A stretch of 64,000 nt of DNA, taken from assembly GCF_012489685.1 (NCBI RefSeq), contig NC_080046.1, positions 46,153,176 through 46,217,175 of the forward strand, in the 5' to 3' direction. This stretch comes from Lotus japonicus. Taxonomy: Eukaryota; Streptophyta; Magnoliopsida; Fabales; Fabaceae. Below the pieces are notes generated by a model that did no database searches, had not been told where the DNA came from, and was given only the letters and a program-made list of their open reading frames with translations. This document shows, piece by piece, positions 33,998 through 46,014 of the stretch (the first letter of the stretch is position 1; every line of letters starts with the position of its first letter). A program made the translations under genes and the position numbers.

Positions 33998-34133
33998 AAA
34001 AGCATGGTATTGGCATTTAAGCTGACTACCACTGGATCATCTGTAAATGACTCAGCCTGATACTATAAATGTAACAAAGACATCTTATCTGAGGATGAGC
34101 CATCTACTTGATGAAACATTGTCGTCTTCATAA
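33998..34133 (-). repeat. Duplicated segment T, copy 2
   Basis: Matches 26588-26725 (AAAGCATGGTATTGGCATTT, then GTGACTACCACTGGATCATC with one change). In this copy the rest of the kinase does not follow, so the duplication ended near here or the sequence was replaced by the LTR at 34275. Confidence 0.75.
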
Positions 34134-34274
34134 AGCCTTATATAACTTGAAACAGGTCCCTCGTATCAGAGACTACGATCTACCCTTTATAGTTTGGCTT
34201 TATCTCAAGAAACTGTGATCCCTCTCTATTTGTCTATTCAAACTGGCTCAGACACTTTGTATGCTCTGATACTA

Positions 34275-34458
34275 TGTTACAAAGGTAGAGAGGTAGAGGG
34301 AGAGCGAGAAAGTGTAACTAAATTAAATCAGTTATTCTGTTATTGAATCATGGTGAATGATACAAGTGCTACTCTCTTTATAAAAGAGCCTTGCCTTTGT
34401 AGTTAGCTTACATGAGAAGCTTCAAACTACACTAACTGAATGAAGTTGTTAACCAACA
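34275..34458 (-). mobile_element. Copia-type 5' LTR with adjoining PBS
   Basis: Read on the minus strand the LTR runs TGTTGGTTAACAACTTC ... CTCTACCTTTGTAACA, includes CTCTTTTATAAAGAGAG as promoter-like sequence, and is followed at once by TAGTATCAGAGC (complement at 34263-34274), a one-base variant of the initiator-Met PBS. Some internal sequence (about 34140-34262) follows. No second LTR or protein domain was seen, so this is a truncated element. Confidence 0.7.
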
Positions 34459-34912
34459 GCATATCAAAACTAACTGCCTCTAAGGCCATGAGAGAAATTT
34501 TCCCACTTATAAACTAACCTTCATCTTTTAAGTTAAGAATTAAAGATTTAAAAAGGATTGTGTTAGAAGTATGTTTATCAAGGATTAAATGTCTACTTGA
34601 GGTTTGATACAAACAGGTAGCCCTTTTTAATATTTGGCTGGTGGTAAGATAAATGAAGCCTGAAATTGCTGAAAGATACATTACATTATTACTGACATAT
34701 AGGGATAAAATAGTAAAAGTATGGCCCAAAAAAGCAAAAATAATAATAATAGTGATTATTACAAGAGATTGAAGATCTTTAAGTTTAATCATCATAAACA
34801 TAATCAACATCTCCATATTAATCATATTATACCAGACTTAAGTACAAAATATATGCAATTACGAGACATTTAAAGATGTATATTCATGAAACAGTCTGTT
34901 TGAATTCAGTAC

Positions 34913-37900
34913 CTGTAATCTAAGATAAGCAAAGATTGGAGTTTCCATCAAGCGAATCAATTTATCCAGATGGACCAGAAACTTGACATGTATATCCTCC
35001 TCAACCAGAGATTGAATCACAGCACTGCATGTCTGTAAGTCTGTTAAGGAAGATGCAAAATTATTATCACACAAAGGGAGCATTTTCATGGATGAAGAGA
35101 AAGGCCATGAAATTGCTTTTGTGCAGTTTCCACAGAATTTTGATAATGTCACCAAGAACGATTTATATGGGAGTGCTCTACTACCAATTAGCGAGGTGAG
35201 TTATCTGTGAAATCAAAGGTCATAAAAATTAAAGAATGTTATTGCTATTTCTTAATTTACTTCATATATAAATAGCATTATGTTTTTATTCTAGAGGGTA
35301 AAGCCGTAAAGCTAATATCCACAAATAGAAATTGTTGTGTGGGTGTATCCATGTGCACATGTGCTAGAGAAAGAGACTTAAAATAGAAACCAATAATCAT
35401 AACCAAGTTACAGATATCTACCTGTGCTAAAAAGCAAAGACTTATAATTGCCATTGGAGAATGACACCAAGAGGCATACAGAGACACATACTAGTCCTTC
35501 CGTGCAGGATTAACCAGTGATTGCTTCAAAAGATCTCGAATCTCAGATAATTTCGATGATGTAAGTAAGATCAAATTCAGAGCCTGAAAATTTAACAAAG
35601 GAAAAAAAAAAAAAAAAAAGCGGATGCAGATGAATACTGTTTCACTCACTACATAGGGTTGCCTAAATGTCAGACTTAATGAAAAGATATAGTAAAAGAA
35701 CAATTAAACAAGCACAACAAAAAACATACTATTGATAAGTGTCCAAGAACTGTGTATCTCAAAATCACCTAGAATAGTTATACATTAGTCACTACTCACT
35801 AACCACTTTAGTTCTATAAAATTTATTGTAGCCTACAACAGAGGACCGTTCAGCACTATTAAGTTAACAAGGAAACAATTTTCCACCAAATAACAGAAGC
35901 CGTGACCTTTGAGATATTGTGCTTCTAATTTCATTGAAGTACAATATTTATTTTAAGAACATGAATGTTGGGTGTATCCACATTATTCAACATAAAAGTC
36001 TATAATACTACATGTAACCCAAACAATTAAGCCAGTTGTGTAATGAGGGTGCAAACCAAAGCCCACCCATAAAGGAAAATAGTTCTCTCTCTTCCATCCC
36101 CATAATTCCATAACGCAGTATAATAATAAAACAGCAACTTGAAGTTCATTGCAGCCTTTGATTTAGCTCTAGGGAAGACTCACAAACCTGAACCATAAGT
36201 GATGCAAAATCCAAATCTGATTCTCCTTCTAGTATTGTCGAAACTTCCTGGTAGACTCTCTAGGCATTCAAAAGAACACAGACTGCGGATTATCAAAGCA
36301 CCACGCCTGGAATTTAATATACAAAAATTAAAATTTTCATTAATGGAAAAGTGAAATTAGTAGTAATAATTACATAGTTTCACAAATTCAAGACTCATTT
36401 GTCTCTACTTAGAAAAAAAGTGATTTTAAAATTGAATCGAAAATTGATTATATTTTAGGTGAACTTTTTAAAAGCAGAAATTTATTTATATTTGTATACA
36501 AATATAATAAGTGTTTTTCACAGTAAAATTGATTTTAAATTGTTTGGATCTAAAACCATAAAATGTCTTTTTTCATATAAAATTACACTAAAGGCCATAA
36601 AATTATGACTAATTATTTTTTCAAAGAATTATTTTACGATAAAATTGTAAATTTGAATTCAAGTAGTGTAACCATAAAAATAGATCTCAATTTCTCTCTC
36701 CTCATCCAAAATTGATTTTATCAGAAGCTACTCAAAATAGCTTAAGAAAATAATTAAATTTCTGCTTATTTTACGATTTTGTTTTTTTTTTCGAAAGCAT
36801 ACACACACGTAAAAATATACATAAGTGGTTTTTTTAAATAAGTGATTATTTAACAAAATAAGCAGAAACAAGCGGGCCGTACTAAAAGAATCTAGAGCGT
36901 GAAGAAAAACATCTTACTTCTTGAAAAGAGAATTATCTAGCCGAAAATTGTGCACTAGGAAAAAAACAAGCAGTCGGAAGTGCTGAGGATCTCTTGCAAT
37001 GCACGCATGAACATCAAGAACTCAAAGCACAACCTATTTCACATTAAAGGATTGTGATGAATTAATGACTCTTTAAGTGAATCATTGATTTCCACAAATA
37101 AACAAGACAGAAGAACACAAGTGAAAACTTAAAAAATATCACCGCTTTATTCAGTCAGAACTTGAACAATATTTGAAAACCAAACCAGAGATTAAACCGT
37201 TGATCTCCAGGTCATGACTCAATTAGTTCAACCAGTTAAATTGGTGATTCAACCCTGATTTAACAGTGGTTAACCCAGATAATTTTTAAACATAGATCAC
37301 GGTCCCAACCGGTTCAACAAAACAATCCAGTTCAATTTTTTAACATTGATATTCAAGATGGCGTATATGGAAATCTATATGGCCTTATAACCGTACTTAT
37401 CAATCCATAATACAAGGCGATTAGGTAACAATCAAAGATAGAAATGGAAACTGGAGGTATACTGTATTTTTTACGTATTCAGACCTGATATGTAGATCAA
37501 CTCTTGAGGTATAGCAGTTACAGCAGTAAAGTTTAGAAAGAAAGTCCTAGGCACTTCGAGAGACCTAAATTCCGGAAAAAAACATCATTTAATCATTTTT
37601 CCCCATCTGTTTCCTCATAATTCATTTTTAGAGTATCTGAGTTCTTTGATTGTTCTTATTTCTCATTTATTGAGTAAAACAAAATCAGAGAAGATTGTGC
37701 CTAAAGAGGCGGATTTAAGAAATCCAATCATGAACCATGTAATATTAACAAGATTATCATGCACCCAAAATTTTAAATAAAATAAACGTTCATCGGTAAG
37801 CAATCTTGAAGTTGATATTCACCCATTATTCAAAAATATTTTATACGTAAGAAAAATGATCTATAAATGTAAAAATCACAACTTCACCATGCACAAAGAT

Positions 37901-40900
37901 CTTGAGAAATAAATTATAGGATTTTGTTGGGGGAGAAGATGCAGTTAGCACAAGACTACCTCATCAGATGGATCGGAAAGTGCTTTGAGTAGGGTGTCAA
38001 ATATGTCATCAAGGTATGTCAAAACCTGTTTCAGACAACGAAAGTCAATATATGAGCTGGACACCGAAATCTGTCATATGGACATAAAGAAGATCGCCCC
38101 ACCACAAAACATTTCATTTCAACTGCAAAAATTGATTGGCATTAAGAAAATAAAGTCTTGAAACATAAAAGAAAGAGAATGCCGAACAATAGCTAAACAA
38201 ATTATACATCATTCATTCACTATGACAACGGCATAACTATTTGCAGAATTGCAGCTTAAGTACATAAAATTGCAAATTTTGGTAGTATAATTAACTCCAC
38301 CATGTCAAACAATAACTTCATGGAAATAGCATAGTCTCATTAGATATTTAGGGAAAACCCAAAAAATATAAAAGGAGCATAGTAGAATTATTTTATAGTT
38401 ACAACCAAGTAGCGTCCATCATTATTCAATAGAAATAGAGCTCTTAGTGAACCTATAATCAAAATCTTGCCATGATATAGTACATAATGAAAGAAGTGTT
38501 TTCACTGACTTCAGCAAATATCCAAACAGGCATGTAATTGAGCTCTATGACATAGGCTTCAAGGGACATATTGAGAAACTAGATTAACACCACATGTCAA
38601 TATATAGAAGCCTCAATATATATAAAAATGAAATCTGAATTCAAACAATCTAGTCACCTCAGTACAATGTATGCTTAAAAGGGTTGATATCCAATGCAAT
38701 GCTTCAATTTGAGTGGCTTTCCATTCACTAGACAGTTGCCTGAAAAATCAAAACACTCAAAATCCCTCTACAAAATAATTAGCTCCAACTAGAGTTGGCT
38801 AAACAGAAAGGTCCCACATAATCATGTCTAAATAGCCTCTCAGGCGTGCACACCAATATAGATAGAAACAATTTTTCAATTAAAAGTATTTTGAAATTCA
38901 AACATAGCATTTTTCCAGGTTAGAAAAACTACACCTAGTAATGGATAGGATTGCTCCTGCATCAAAAACTTCTACTGGATCAGCCTTGATTGCTCGTAAC
39001 TCTTCATTGGTTTCCCGGGCAACCTTAAAGCCAAGAAATATTTCAAATTAATCATTTTGCATCGCAGGCTACAATAAAATCAAATATGGGACAAAACAAA
39101 ACAAAAATTGGAAAAGTAAATTCAAAAAGAAAAAATGAGGGAGGGGAATGAAAGTAAGAATAGCTCAAACAAGCCTACCACTCTAATTTTCTCCTCTTTA
39201 TCAGATATGCAAGGCCAAATGGCTCCAAGAATGTCAGCATAATATGGAACAAGCTGGTCTCCTGCAAGTTTGACAAACTCATTTATCTGTTAAAACAAGA
39301 AAGCAGAGACATTATTTAAGAAAAAAATAATCAACAAATCAACAAAACACTAAGCAACAGTTTGATGAAACTAAAAACTTGTTTAAGAAGTCAAAACATT
39401 GCCATACCACTTACCCATGTGATAGCGGTTAACCTCGTAAATTCATCTGGAGAACCTGCCCTCTGGACCAGAATTTCAGCCATTCGACCATAATCTACAG
39501 ACTTCAACAGTGGCACTGCTCAAGTCAGAAAATGACTAATGAACAAAACACGTTGCTTTTGTTACAAAATAGTAGGTGAAAATGATGCAAAGCATAGTTA
39601 ATTGAAAAAAAAAAAGGCAGGAACAAAAGGGAGTCAGTAAATAGATGGACCCTAAAAGATGGAAACATAAACGTCGGGAATCATGGCTACTAGCTAACAG
39701 GGAAAAACGATAACGAAAGCAGAATTGGGCGTCGAATAGTTCAGAAGCCTTGTTATTCAAAATGTAAATTATACATTATCTTAAGCCTTGCTGAGGAGGT
39801 CCTAATCCTAATCTCTTGAAGAAACTCAGAAAGAGCAGAATCAGCTTGTTGACGTATTTCATGACTTGAATCGCTCAACATATTAAACAAACCTGAGGTG
39901 TTTATAAACGATTAACTGGTTTACATTAAAATTGTATAAAAGGAGAATAATCCGCATTCTTCAATGGATACTTACCGTCAAGAAAATCAGGAAGAAAACC
40001 CAGCATATCAATATTTGGGACACTGTCCAACACAGTAATCCATCCTTCCAAAAACTGGCCAACAAATGGATTCAATACACTCATGCACTCCCTCAACACT
40101 GGTATGGATTCTTCAATACTGAAGATCAACTGATCAAGAAATAAAAGAAGATTGGTATGAAGCAGTAGAAGTTACATTCAGATATTTCTGTTGACCTACA
40201 ACAAGCCTTTTGAAATCAAAACACAAGATACAGTTGTACAGAGAAACATATAGCATTGAAGTGAGAAGGTGTACCTGAACTGGTCACTTTCAGTCACAAT
40301 ATCCTGTTTTAATAGATCAACATATAAGCATTAGTTAATCTAAAGAGAATAAATATTTGATTGATTCCCATTTAGAAAATTTCTTAAGCGTGAACACATG
40401 TAGATCTTTTCAAAGGCTTGCTGGAGTTGAGAAACTTATTAGACCTTCACGAGTCGGTCTAAGAGCTGAGCAGCACTTTGTACATTGCCATATGAGTCAG
40501 GAAAGCCTGCATAAGGCATCAAATATCTGGTTGAAGTATATAATAAAATCTCCACTCACAACCTAGCATCAAAACCCAATTTATAATGGAGGACTGTATA
40601 TTATCATATTGAAGCTTTTCATAGGTCCGTGATTAAATCCTCACCTTAGCTATGTTATATAGTGCTTCACAAGCATAATATCAAACTCTGCTATTTTGAT
40701 CAGAAAAAGAATTTAATACAGGAAGCACAATTTGCTGTCAAATAAAAGGTGAGTAGGTAAGAAGAAGAAAAAGAAGAAGGACAGGGTAAATGAATACACA
40801 AACCAACACGTGCACACAGGAAGAGGGTGTAAGTGGATTTGATTAGATCGGTTTTTAAATAAAAAATCACCTAATCCAATATTTTTCAGTTATCTTATTT

Positions 40901-42210
40901 TATCATCCATTTCAATCCATCATAAATTTAATTCTGATCCTATCCAAGTCAATCTAAAGCGACTTGTATTGGATCAGTTTTCAGTTTGAATCTTCTTTTT
41001 TTTCTCTTAAAGGGATGCAAAATTAAATAAATCTCAAAATATATAATAAATGTGCTATGTCCCCTCACGTAGGATCTGGTCACAGGTCTAGACGCAGGAG
41101 AGTTCTTCTTGCGACCCAGACTGGAGAAAGAAGTGGCTCATCCTTGTCAATATGCTAAATGAAATCCAGAAAAGTTTAAAAGAAAAAAAAAATTGGGTTT
41201 TTGGTGTGTTTGGTTTTGGGTTTCTTTATTGATTTTTTCAGTTTTATTAGATCAGATTGCCACTGTAGTAGGGACATGCAAACTCATACATATATGCCAG
41301 GCCTTGTCAAATTAAGTTTATAATAAAGTGAAAGATGATTGCAATGATGATACATGCTTTTGACAAATTCATCTTAAAAGAAAATATTTCAACCAAGGTA
41401 AAAAAACAGAACAGGGCCACCATATAAAAGTAATTAGCGTGCCTAGTGTTGGTAACAAAAACTGCAAAGTTACACCTATTATTCCATGAACTGACATGCT
41501 TGCAATTGCAGTTCCAAAATGCAGTGGTTTTCCAAATTGCCTTGTGCTATATAAGCTACAGAAATGCTATGGAAGAATGTTAAAAACTATTGTAAAAAGC
41601 CATCAGAGCTTCTTATGAATTACACATTGATACAGATAGCTTCTTCTTGAACCAGTATACTCTCTCAGTCTTCCTCACTCTCTCTCTCTCTCTCTTAAAC
41701 ACACACAGAGCTCATATATTCTCTTCCACTAGACCCAATTACTACTCCCAAGTTTCTAAGATATACTCAGAATGAATTTGCATAATGTCACGAGTGGAAA
41801 CGGTTCAAATTGCAACCCATCGTACACAAGTTTAAAACAGAAACAAAAACAACCTAATAAAAGAAAAAAAATACAGACTTCAAAAACTATACATTCCAGT
41901 AACTAGTGGGCAAACCTTAAAGCTTCATGCAGCCAAGCCTATTAACCCTCCCTAAATTGAATCAACTGGAATAATAAGTGTATTCTGTAGTCAGCAAATT
42001 GATCACAGCAGTAGCAAGCTGCTTCAGTATTGCATTATTAACCTATTTCCAAGAACCCGCACCACAAAACCCTAAGCATTCCCCAAGTTGCAATTGCATT
42101 ATTAACCTCGAGGAAAAGGAAAAGGGAAATCGAAAAACCTCGAGGGCAGCATTCTTGCGCGCGAGGGTGCAGAGCACGGCTGCCGTAACCACCAAGAGAA
42201 CGTCCACCAT
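34913..42210 (-). pseudogene. VAC14: VAC14 scaffold protein pseudogene
   Basis: At least 13 minus-strand exons in correct order match plant VAC14, the HEAT-repeat scaffold of the FAB1/PIKfyve complex that makes PI(3,5)P2 on endosome and vacuole membranes. Exons: 42139-42210 (ends ARKNAALE), 40645-40734, 40445-40562, 40275-40303, 39976-40118 (GWITVLDSVPNIDMLGFLPD), ~39795-39892 (SDSSHEIRQQADSALSEFLQ), 39415-39501, 39179-39286, 38935-39023, 38658-38739, 37960-38025, 36918-37033, 36188-36306, 35422-35583, 34913-35032 (DKLIRLMETPIFAYLRLQ). Lesions: TGA at 40681-40683, a 2-bp loss near 40500, TGA at 37022-37024, a 2-bp loss near 36280 plus TAG at 36260-36262, TAG at 35491-35493. One or two exons after the first and everything after AYLRLQ are missing. 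Introns are kept, so it is a DNA-level duplicate, not a retrocopy. Confidence 0.9.
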
Positions 42211-42753
42211 GGTTGTTGCCTTGTTGGAGAAACGCAAACCCATGAGAATGTTGAGGAACGCAGACATTGCGGACATTGTAGAGACCTTGTTGAACAAGAG
42301 CTTCAACGAGGCCAGGGGATTCAACCCCATCGCTGTTCCTCGCCGGAAGAAGCGTTTTCGTTTGTGGACTGCGGTGGTTCTTGGGGGGTTTCCGGTTGAG
42401 AAGCGCTTCGAGGCCCGGGGGTATCATCTTGAAACGACGTCGTTGAATTGGGAATTTGAGGAAGATTGAAAACCCCTAGAGTGGAAAAGAAAGGGAAAAG
42501 GGAGAGAAAAAGGAGGGATGAAAATGAAGGGAGAAATGGAATTTGAAAATGGATGGATGGAAAATAGACAGCTTCTAACGGCGTTTACGTGAAGGAAAAC
42601 ACAGCACAACACACAAAGGCCAAAGCTTGGAAATGGAAATTGAATGAAAGAAGAAAAGAAACGGTGATTATATATATATATATATAGGAAAACTGAGAAG
42701 ACATATTTTTAAATAGTAAGGTAAAATAAATAGGAATATATGATCAATATCAA
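42211..42753. other. 5' flank of VAC14 pseudogene
   Basis: Upstream side of the degenerate first exon. It contains a short TA dinucleotide run near 42670-42686. Open frames on either strand across 42038-42470 are shadows of the GC-richer exon region and resemble nothing I know. Confidence 0.4.
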
Positions 42754-43535
42754 TCAATATATATTAGAAAAGAAGAACTTCTATGACACTGATTTGGTGA
42801 GGTGGCATCTCCTAGTTCAATCTCATAAGAAAAATTTCATGTGTCAATTTGTTAGATAGCAAATTCCACGTGTCAATTTGTTAGATAGTTCTCTTTTGTT
42901 GTATTGTTTTATCTTGAAATCGAATTTTAAAAGATTTACCCTAGTTATTTAAGATTTACCTAGATTACTCCTTACTAAATTTATTTCAAAAACAAATCTT
43001 GAAACCGTTTTCATTATCTCTTTAAATTAGGAAAAGTTTCAAGCCTAATTTACTGCATATTTACAGGAATCTCCTGATTTCTCATTTTATTTTTTCTCAT
43101 GATCTACAATATAAAAATAGAATATGTAGTGCTGATATTATAATCCATTAAAATTTTAAAAGATTTTCCCTAATTATCTAAGATATTGCATATCTAAGAT
43201 TTTCCCTAATTTGCGAATTGGGAGGGGGGAGAGAGAAGAACAATTAATGGGCAAAGAAGAAAAAGAATAAGGAAACTGAAAATTTAAAATGTCAGATGAG
43301 AGAAAAGAGAGAGGAACGGAAATGGGGGAGAGAAAGAGACAATTAAGGGGGGAATTAATGGGGAAAGAGGAGAGCACATATTGGGAACAACTTTAAAAAA
43401 ATATTAAAACATAGATAACTTAGAATATAAAAAATAATAACCGAAAACGAACTCGCATAATCACGTTCATGATTAATTTGTGTATCAAATACAATAAACA
43501 TATTTTCCGTGCAACGCACGGGAAAAAAACACTAG
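42754..43535 (+). mobile_element. Non-autonomous Helitron with both ends
   Basis: The 3' end has a perfect 6-bp hairpin CCGTGC-AAC-GCACGG (43507-43521) followed 10 bp later by the terminal CTAG (43532-43535). The 5' end is TCAATATATATTAG. It lies between A (42753) and T (43536), the canonical AT target, with no target duplication. The 5' sub-terminal sequence (CTATGACACTGATTTGGTGA, GGTGGCAT) is of a common plant Helitron type. About 780 bp, without RepHel coding sequence. Confidence 0.88.
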
Positions 43536-44365
43536 TTATTAAGAAAACATTCATAATATAAGTTTTTACAATCAAAATTTTAAAACAAAATTACAAGTGT
43601 GGTGATGTCGATGCATCAAAAACTATTTTACCCATTTTTAAATTTTAAGAAACTGATTAAAACAAGCATCTTACATGAAATGAATCTTACGAATTAAGCA
43701 ATCCGCAATCGAGACATGTTAACGTGTCCAAAGTTTTCGCATAACAAGGAAGTCCTTGAAATATGAATGGAACCTGAATCTCTCATGATAAGGACTTGCT
43801 ACACCATTTTTTTGCTTTTAGCAACAAGGGCATATGCAACAAGTAAAAAGTGTTGCTAAAAGTGCCTTAGGGATTAGTTTGTGCATGTTGTCATAAATGG
43901 TTCGTTTTAGGCAACACATTTTATCACAACACTAAATAAGTGTTCTCTATGTAATAACAAGGAACAATTATTATGTGATAATTATTGTCTTTTCTCCACA
44001 ATAGGTTACATTTTCTTACAGTGTTACTAGAGAGCACGAGAAATAATCCCCAAAAGGAATAGGTAACGCCAGAACATGAGACAGTTTAAAATTGTTGCGT
44101 GAAGTTGTGAAAAACAAGAATCGTTACCTTTTGTGTCTATGACTATACTTTTCAACTGTTCTAAAAAATAAAGAATGTTGTAGATCCACGATCTCCAACC
44201 AATCTTTTTTAAAAATTATACTTAATTGAATGATTTTACTTGTTAAGTATTTAGATTTTATTTTGTATTTTAATTTATTTATTTTTAATTTATAATAGTG
44301 GTTGTATTTTTGTTTTTTATTGAATAATGTAAATAGTGAAAGTTGTATTTTGATTAACTAAATTG
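43536..44365. other. No gene; possible CACTA-type remnant
   Basis: Near 43820-43950 short words such as TGTTGCTAAAAGTGCC and GGCAACACA recur in both orientations, and TTTTCTTACAGTGTTAC lies at about 44010. This is reminiscent of sub-terminal repeats and an end of a CACTA element, but no pair of CACTA ends can be defined. Confidence 0.3.
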
Positions 44366-44533
44366 CAGGCAGTGAGTATGGATACGGGCACATAGGTACT
44401 CAGAGGATATATATAGAGATGGGTATTCGAGTTGCTACCCAAGAAGGTATGGAAACGGGTACGGGTAATTTTTTTAAAACACATGTATGGGGACTAGTAC
44501 TACAGTACCCTACCCATTGTCATTCCTACATTT
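44366..44533. mobile_element. Short hAT-like GGATACGGGCAC repeat
   Basis: Contains GAGTATGGATACGGGCAC, GGTATGGAAACGGGTACGGG and, at the right end, CCTACCCATTGTCATTCC. These are typical of small plant hAT-derived repeats with inverted GGNAATGACAA-type ends. The left end is not well defined. Confidence 0.4.
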
Positions 44534-44639
44534 AATATAAGTATCGGTTATGGTCAATGAAAAGTTTTTATTCTACCTCGTAAATCGACCAAGCTGATGT
44601 TATTTAGAGTCGGTCTATAACGCTAATTTTTATGAATTT

Positions 44640-44669
44640 GCGTCGGTTTAGAGTCGACTAAACCGACGC
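44640..44669. repeat. Perfect 11-bp inverted repeat (CACTA-like subterminal hairpin)
   Basis: GCGTCGGTTTA and TAAACCGACGC pair perfectly around an 8-bp spacer GAGTCGAC. Similar GTCGGT/ACCGAC words occur around it (44580-44740). Such motifs are frequent in subterminal regions of plant CACTA elements. Confidence 0.6.
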
Positions 44670-44950
44670 TAAAGCGTAGCGCCTACCTAGATAGCTTCAA
44701 ACCATTTAAAGTGAGCCTTGACACCTGTTAAATCGACGTCAGTGTTAGCTTTTGCCTACTTATTGTGTTGATTTTGCCATGTCGACGATGACATGGTAAA
44801 AGTTACTCATTCCCCTAGTCGTGGAAAGTACTTTAGAATGCACCAGATGAAAATCAAATTCATTGTTCACTTTTTTTTCACTAAGGTGATACTCCCTTTG
44901 AATAGTAATGTACACAATGTACCATACCTGGGTACTAGTTGCTAATTTCA

Positions 44951-45770
44951 CCCGACGATGGAGATCCCCATGAGTAGGACTGCACATAAGTTGAGTTGGA
45001 CGGATTTTTAGGCTAATTAAGATCCGAACCAATCAAAATTGTTTGGGTTGGGTTGGGTTGGATTTCGCGAATTTTCACCTTCGGGCCCGAACCAACCCAA
45101 TCTGATGATCTTCGGGTTGTTCGGATGGGTTGATTGGATCGCTATATTAAAGTAATAATAAATCTGGAATATTTTAAAAAATATATCAAAACTTCGAAAC
45201 AAAATTAGAAAAAGTTGGTAAATCTGTTATAGTACCAAATAATATTAAAAAAAAAGACAAAACATTATACTAAATAGAATGGAATAGTATCACATAAATG
45301 ACATATTGCCAAATACCATAAAAACCGACTACGACAATGGAATCAAGTTAATCAATACGACAATGGCATGACACTTAGAATTTAGATGTCTCCATTCTCC
45401 GACATGCCGAATAAAATTGAAACAATTAGTGAAGAATGTGAAAAGTGAAACTGTGAAATAAAAGTAGGGTTTAAAATTTACATGTAGATTAGGTAAAATT
45501 ATTATAAATATATATTAAATAATATATTATTATTGTATGTTTGGATTTCGGGTTGGTTGGGTGGATTGTTATTAAATCCGATATCCGATCCGAAGTTAAT
45601 TGAATTGTAATAAAATCCGTCTAATTGGCCTGTTTGCCCAATTCAACCCGCATTTTTTCCATTGGATCAGGCGGGTTCATTAGATCTACCCGACCCATGT
45701 GCATCCTTACCCGTGAGGATTGCCTCTGTTGGGCCCTAATCTCAAGGATTTCCCCCTTTGGGCCACTTGT
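44951..45770. mobile_element. GGGGAT-type repeat disrupted by hAT MITE
   Basis: Left piece CCCGACGATGGAGATCCCCA (44951-44970) and right piece (45710-45770, GATTGCCTCTGTTGGGCCCT, then AATCTCAAGGATTTCCCCCT) are collinear with the repeat at about 5010-5075. The two halves are separated by the element at 44975-45709. Confidence 0.6.
44975..45709. mobile_element. hAT-type non-autonomous element with 8-bp TSD
   Basis: Ends TAGGACTGCACAT and ATGTGCATCCTTA form an imperfect TIR. The flanking 8-mers CCCATGAG (44967-44974) and CCCGTGAG (45710-45717) differ at one base, the length expected for hAT. The interior contains repeated GGGTTGGGTTGG and GGTTGGTTGGG words near the ends and a very AT-rich centre, with no transposase. 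Confidence 0.87.
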
Positions 45771-46014
45771 AGGCAAAAAAAAAAAACTAGATCACAAACC
45801 CTAGTATGAGAATCAATCCCCATGCGATCCTTACAATGATCTAGATAAAAAATCCTAAGAAAGATCTTAGGATCCCACAATCCGAATCGTGATCCTAACA
45901 ATGCTAACTTGCTCAATGATATGCTCAGGCATCACTTGATATAACAATCAAAGAGGAGAAAGGGGGGGTTAGTTCAAACAATGCATAAAAGTAAGTAATG
46001 TCTAATGTAATGTT

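Noticed and set aside
40357..40566. 69-codon plus-strand frame
   Set aside because: Shadow of the VAC14 pseudogene exon at 40445-40562 on the other strand.
42038..42469. 163-codon plus-strand and 129-codon minus-strand frames
   Set aside because: They overlap the degenerate VAC14 first exon; only the short ARKNAALE stretch shows family similarity.
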